A stretch of DNA of 64,000 nt from contig WHSA01000965.1 of the NCBI GenBank assembly GCA_012931725.1, positions 56,240 through 120,239 on the forward strand, in the 5' to 3' direction. This DNA comes from Litsea cubeba. Taxonomy: Eukaryota > Streptophyta > Magnoliopsida > Laurales > Lauraceae. Both the position numbers and the translations under genes were made by a program. The notes below the pieces were generated by a model, which made no database searches, had not been told where the DNA came from, and saw nothing but the letters and a program-made list of their open reading frames with translations. Each line of letters begins with the position of its first letter. Within the stretch, counting starts at the first letter, position 1. This document shows, one piece after another, positions 58,970 through 64,000 of the stretch.

Positions 58970-60386
58970 GGTAATGTTTGGATCGTCTTAAGTTTGGGTC
59001 TTAATGTCTTCTGTCTTAAGTGCTAAGACAAAAAAATAAATAAGATCGTTTGGTGCGCTATAACAACATGTCTTAAACGCTAAGACGACTTGTTATTTAA
59101 GACGAGATTATCTTAATTCTAGGAGCTCGAAAACCAGCTCCTGGAATTAAGACCCCAACATCTTAAGCGGTAAGACAGTTCAGAACTTTTAAAATTTCCG
59201 TAATAACCCTCACCAATATCAACGATTGCAGCCCTCGAATAATTATAATCAAAAATAAAAAATAATTATAAACAAAATTTAATTAACATATAATAAAAAT
59301 AAATTTAATACAAAACTTATCATAATATAATACATATAACATTTAAAAAAATAAATGATTAAAAACATAATACTAACACTTATTAATTAACAAATTAAAT
59401 AAGTAATATTATATCTATAAAAAAATAAAATGACATATAATAAAAATAATATAATATCAACGACTATTAATCGAAAAAAATCATAATATAATTTAATAAA
59501 TATATAAAATAAATAATAATATATTAACACAACTACAACTATGTAACAATTAATAAATTAAGATATATATATAAATGAAATAAAATAAAAACAATTAAAA
59601 AATATATATATAATAAATAATATATAACAATAAAATTAAATATTATGATAAAAACAATCATAACACAACTATAAATAAAAAATAAAAACAAAACACAAAA
59701 TAAACAAAAAATAACTAAATTAAATAAAAATAAATAATATGATAAAAATTTAAATAATAATAATTAATATAAAACATTAATAACATATTATTTATGAAAA
59801 ATAATAATAATATAATAATATAAAACTAATAAAACTAATACAAATAAAAAATTAATACACATAATTATAAAAAATAAAAAAAAACATAAAATTACAATTA
59901 AGATAAAATAATAATCATATAAAAACATCAAAAAATAATATAATAAAATGAATTATAAAATATATAATTATATTAAAAATAATATTATAAACAATATATA
60001 ATAAAATATTAAATTAATATAACTAAATAAAAAAACATAAAAAACAAATAATAATTATATTTTATAACAAAAATTATAGAGTGTACTGGGCATTGTCCGA
60101 GTTTAAAAAGAAACAAATTTGGATTGTCACTTATGTTTTTCAGGCTTGAAATAATTTTTTAAAAAATGACAGAAATTACCCTTAACTTAAGACATGGATA
60201 AGATGCATTATCAAACAGTCTTATTCAATTCAGATCTCATAACGTTCGGGTGTTGCCATGCCCAAACGATCTTATTACAGAACAACTAATCAAATCTTAA
60301 ACTCGCAGCTCTAATAAGATCTTAAACTCGCAGATCTTTTTCAGACAAATAAGACTGTAAAAAAATAAGACGATCCAAACAGGCCC
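58970..60386. mobile_element. Harbinger/Tourist-like element, second copy
   Basis: Same element and same TTA flanks (58967-58969 and 60387-60389) as 425-1875, hence duplicated together with its surroundings. Confidence 0.7.
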
Positions 60387-61820
60387 TTAATCAATAATCT
60401 TCTAAATCATCTCATTCCCACACGTTCCCTAAACTTATATTCTAATCCCTTTCTATGTTATCTAATAAATTGCAAGCTTTCCATTTAAACTAATTAGCAT
60501 TTCGGAGTGAGAGTCTCTGCTGATTCGGACTCTGAATCCTTTTCCTTTTTTTTTCTATAAAATCTCTCTCTACAATCTTCTTTTGATTCAAGTAAAAATA
60601 TGTTTCCATTGTAGGGGCCCTTGAAGGCATAAACCTTGGAAATTAATGGTTGGATCATGCATCTATTCTGCCTATGATGATAAAGATTTATTAAAAATAT
60701 ATTTAAAATAGATATACATATGGGACCCACTATTTTATTTAGACTTTGAAATTAGATATATTGTGGATGACATATGACACCCACCCATTTTGATCATTGT
60801 ATTCCTTTTCTATGTTCCGAATGGAATTATACATGCGACCAGCTATATGAAACATTTGACGCATTTTTTTTAAATTTTAGATAAGGTTACACATAGGACT
60901 CACTGATTTGAAAATTTCTCTTGAGATGTATTTTAATATCTTGGATGGAAATATACATATGGGATCCACCTATATTTGAATTTGTCACTGGATATATTTT
61001 TGTTCTTTAATTTGGATGAGGTTAATTACATGGAGACCCACCCATTTAGAAATTTGTCATTGGTTAAACTTATGAAGGAACCCATTTTGTGAAAAGTTGT
61101 AGTGGAAAATCCTAGCCCTTTAGAGTTTGTGTCAAATGAAGAGGTCGAGTGGTGAGATGACTGTAAGGGATTGAAACAATCATAAGTTTTTCCCTTAACA
61201 AAATGAAATGGGGCCACCAAACGTTTTGTATAGCTTTTCATGTGCATTTGTGTGCAACAAGAGAAAGTCACAATAGAGGAGGACAATGGTTCTGATTTCT
61301 CACCAACTCCATTGTTTTGTTATTTGATGTACAATACATTTTTTCTTGCGAAAAAATTAGAAAAATGAATTGGTTTCCTCAATAAAATAAAATATGATTC
61401 TATGTGGGAAGGTACTAGGAGTACTGGATTGGATTTGGGGAAGAGAGAAAGAAGGAATAAAGAAGAAGATGAGGAGTTTATGTCTGCTCAGGGTCGACGG
61501 CAACCCTCATTGGTGATAGTGAGGGTCCGCCCTTAACATAAAAAGTAAAGATCATAGCGACCATTAAAAAAAAGATAAAAAAAATTATTTTTCTGAATAG
61601 ATTTTTTGTTTTGGTACTACTTTGGCTAAAATTCCATATTTAGTTCACTCGTCACGGAAAGTGATTTTTTCTGATAAAATTCCCCAAAACAAATATATCA
61701 GTATCTTACTAGTGTCACGCTCTCGTTAAAGTAATCATAACACTGCTTGTCGGGAACTATGTCCAGATTAGGAAATAGTTGACGGCAATTGTACCCATCT
61801 TTTTAGCCTACTTGCAGTTT

Positions 61821-62810
61821 ACCGAGACACTTCCGGATAATCCAGCAGACAAGCCATCTCATGAGCCCAACCACAACTCATACAAACAAGAAGAAGTCAA
61901 AGATACATCCACCATCCAATAAAGAGATAATCTCAACAATACCAAGCATTGAGGAGAAATAATCACATCTGAAATCTATCACATTGTAACAAACATACGT
62001 AAAAGTCTTATAAATAGTCAATGCTCTCTCAGTGAATATAAAAGCGAATACAATTCAACTTCTCTGTTTTTAAAATCTCTTTTATGGTATCAGAGCACTT
62101 TTGACTCACGTCCCTAATCATGTCTTCTTTAACTTCTTCAACTAATGTATCTTCCAACTCATCCTCTCCTACTTTTCCTTCCAATCATCAACCTTCTGTC
62201 AAATTATCCAAAGAAAATTATCTCTCTTGGAAAACTGCTATTCTGCCCTATCTTCGGGGTCATCGTTTTCTTGGCTACGTTGAAGGTCACATTACTGCAC
62301 CAACCCAAGCCATTCCCACCTCCACCTCTGATCCTACACCTACACCAATTCCTGCCTATGATCAATGTCTTGAACAAGATCAAATCATTCTCAATATCCT
62401 CAACTCTGCTCTCTCTGAATCACTATTCCTCATGTTGTTGGTCTCGAAACATCTCGGTGATCTCTGGGTCACTCTTGACAATATGTTCTCAGCTGAATCT
62501 CAAGGCCCATATCATCCGCTCCATCGACAATTAACCTCACTCAAGAAAGGTGGTCTCTCAATTCAATATTACTTCCAAAAGGCCAAAACCTTGGCTGACA
62601 ATCTCACTGCAATTGGGCAAAACTGTTGAAGCTTCTGATGTTGTTGCTTATATTCTTGCTGGCCTACCTCTGAGTATGACTCTCTTGTTGCTGCTGGTCA
62701 CCCACTCGCATTGAAACTGTTACTCTTGATGCTCTTTATGGCTTCCTTTTTGAGTCATGAATTACGGCTTGAACAACAGAATGCAACCACAACATCATCA
62801 AGGTGGTGGT
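61821..62810 (+). mobile_element. Ty1/copia 5' fragment, second copy
   Basis: LTR part, primer-binding site TGGTATCAGAGC at 62085-62096 (perfect here) and gag, cut off at the same junction with the family gene as in 3313-4290. Confidence 0.8.
62120..62800 (+). pseudogene. gag: Copia gag fragment, second copy, frameshifted
   Basis: The capsid-protein frame matches that at 3612-4289, again with the K-E-N-Y-L-S-W-K signature. A missing base near 62424 and an extra base near 62455 shift the frame for about ten codons and then restore it. An extra A near 62620 ends the frame at 62627-62629. The codon that is TAG in the left copy is TTG here. The two copies have therefore decayed independently since duplication. 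Confidence 0.85.
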
Positions 62811-63415
62811 GGGTGGTGAAGGAAATGCAGCAGCAGCAGCTCGCTTTGATTCGCTAACAGCATCATCACTCTGTTTCAACCATTGCCCTCATTTCGCTCA
62901 CATCCTCCAGTCCCCTTCCTCCTTCTAAAGGCCTTAAAATCTGCGTTTTTCATCTCATATTGGGAAGTGGTGTGCTCCTTTCTTCATCTGTCCCAAACAT
63001 GCTGATGCTTCCACTGGCTTCCCTATTTCTCCTGCATCCTTCCTTCTTTCATCTTCTCCTCTCCCATTTCAACTCCAATCCTCCATTCTTCCAAATCCGT
63101 ATGGGAAATCACTAAACCCTATGTTGGCTCTCTATTTGATATGCTCCCTGACAGGTTTCGACTCTGGATCCTGCAATCTTTCCAATCCGCCATCAGACAG
63201 TTGGTGACAGTTGATTCCAGTCAAGATGCTCAGCCATCCTCCCCATTCCCCCCTGTACAAACTAACATCAACTTGGAGATGGTGGAGCTCCTCCACAATG
63301 GTATTACAACAAATATTGCTTCTACCTTTTTGGCGCCATCATCTCACAAAAAGCCCAATTGAACTTGAAGGGGGTTCACGTCACACCCTTCAGAAGATAT
63401 CAACCTCCTCTAAAT
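62810..63415 (+). pseudogene. Two-TM family gene, copy A' (frameshifted)
   Basis: Homologous to 4291-4902. The nonsense codon of copy A is absent (Pro codon near 63117), but extra or missing bases near 62812, 62877, 63008 and 63072 split the frame, and indels near 63385-63410 disturb the C-terminus. The last long open piece is 63141-63362. The 3'-UTR intron follows at 63558-63637. Unlikely to make a full product. Confidence 0.7.
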
Positions 63416-63557
63416 CCTCAGAAACAGAGTTAACATTACTATGTCTAGATATACTTGTTGTTGTTCATACTGCCATTCCAAGCACCTCTGCTTGTCAAGT
63501 CACTACTGGAAGAACATGGTCAGTCAGTCATTCTGCGGCACAACCGATTTGTAACTG

Positions 63558-63637
63558 GTATGTACATGTCATTTCGGGTAGTTCATAGGTCCTTTAACAG
63601 AGACTTTATGTTCTACGGACCTTTCTTTCCCTTGCAG
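63558..63637 (+). other. 3'-UTR intron of copy A' (predicted)
   Basis: Donor gtaactg|gtatgt and acceptor ttcccttgcag, 80 nt as in copy A. Confidence 0.5.
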
Positions 63638-63692
63638 ATTTGGAAGTTGGTTTATGTGACATTATATTAGAAAAAGTAGAGAGAGTTGTTTA

Positions 63693-64000
63693 TGTAAGGA
63701 AATTACTTTTAGGTCTTTTACTTAGACCATAAGTCATTACCTTTCCATAAATTGTGGTCATTATAGGAATCCCGTTTTCATAGGATAAATGCTATCTTTA
63801 CTCAAATACGATTTCATAAGGAGATATATTCCATAACAAACTCTACCTTGATGGATGGTTGAGATTAAAACTAATGGAATCCTAATTGGAAATTCGGTCC
63901 TCTCTTCACCTATAAAATAGAGTCTTTCCTCCATCACAAAGACTCACTCACGAAATTCAACACATTAAGGTTATAGGCAAGAAGAGAGAAATCGAAATTA
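63693..64000 (+). mobile_element. Start of an LTR, running off the window
   Basis: Homology to unit A stops exactly before TGTAAGGAAATTAC. A TATA box (cctataaaatag, 63910-63921) follows about 220 bp inside, and the A-rich leader looks like the transcribed part of a copia LTR. The element is cut by the window end, so no domain confirms it. Confidence 0.55.

Larger units (their letters stand above)
58551..63692. repeat. Right copy of 5.1-kb segmental duplication
   Basis: Matches 1-5186. Ends at 63692, where an LTR begins; the left copy continues with unit A spacer. It includes the second tandem-repeat block at about 60680-61075 and a copy A 5' remnant near 61750-61820. Confidence 0.95.

Overview
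The window looks like intergenic, repeat-dominated nuclear DNA of a flowering plant. The evidence is several Ty1/copia fragments of plant type with initiator-Met-tRNA primer sites, hAT- and Harbinger-like non-autonomous elements, solo-LTR-like blocks with TATA boxes, U2-type introns, AT-rich spacers and GA/CA/TA microsatellites. No rRNA, tRNA, organellar segment, CRISPR or bacterial operon structure was seen. The species cannot be fixed from the sequence; a magnoliid-type angiosperm is only a guess.

The backbone is a decaying direct tandem array, all on the + strand, of one gene family that I do not recognise. It encodes a small protein with two predicted membrane segments, then a motif F-H-[LIV]-L-x4-5-Q-L-x-I-L-x-F, and a conserved C-terminus around V-T-V-D. 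Seven copies are visible: A (4291-4902, chimeric, one nonsense codon), B (20659-21330, intact, with TATA box and a 5'-UTR intron), C (30780-31118, 5' half lost), D (37838-38034, C-terminal remnant), E (45556-46100, pseudogene), F (50870-51370, intact, shorter) and A' (about 62810-63415, frameshifted). B and F are the only credible protein-coding genes. Behind copies A to E lie long homologous stretches, in the same order. They hold a short intron in the 3' UTR, a decayed minus-strand coding fragment, a 57-nt exon ghost and, in A and B, a 116-nt exon ghost of a second unrecognised gene.

Mobile elements explain most differences between units. Unit A carries a 2.77-kb solo LTR (10091-12855). Units B, C and D carry 5'-truncated copia elements, all on the - strand. 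Unit C has an 809-bp hAT-like insertion with a perfect 8-bp target duplication and two paralogous empty sites. Copies A and A' are joined to a copia 5' LTR-gag fragment. Between units lie a GC-rich LTR-like block (15.5-16.5 kb), a terminal-inverted-repeat element filled with about 21-bp repeats (17.3-19.1 kb) and two further hAT-like elements (19.3-19.9 and 51.5-52.3 kb).

At the largest scale, positions 1-5186 recur at 58551-63692, in the same orientation and order, with many one-base indels. The second copy is interrupted at 63693 by the start of another LTR, so the duplication may extend beyond both ends of the window. Two long G homopolymers (44114-44151 and 57322-57349) are suspicious for assembly quality.
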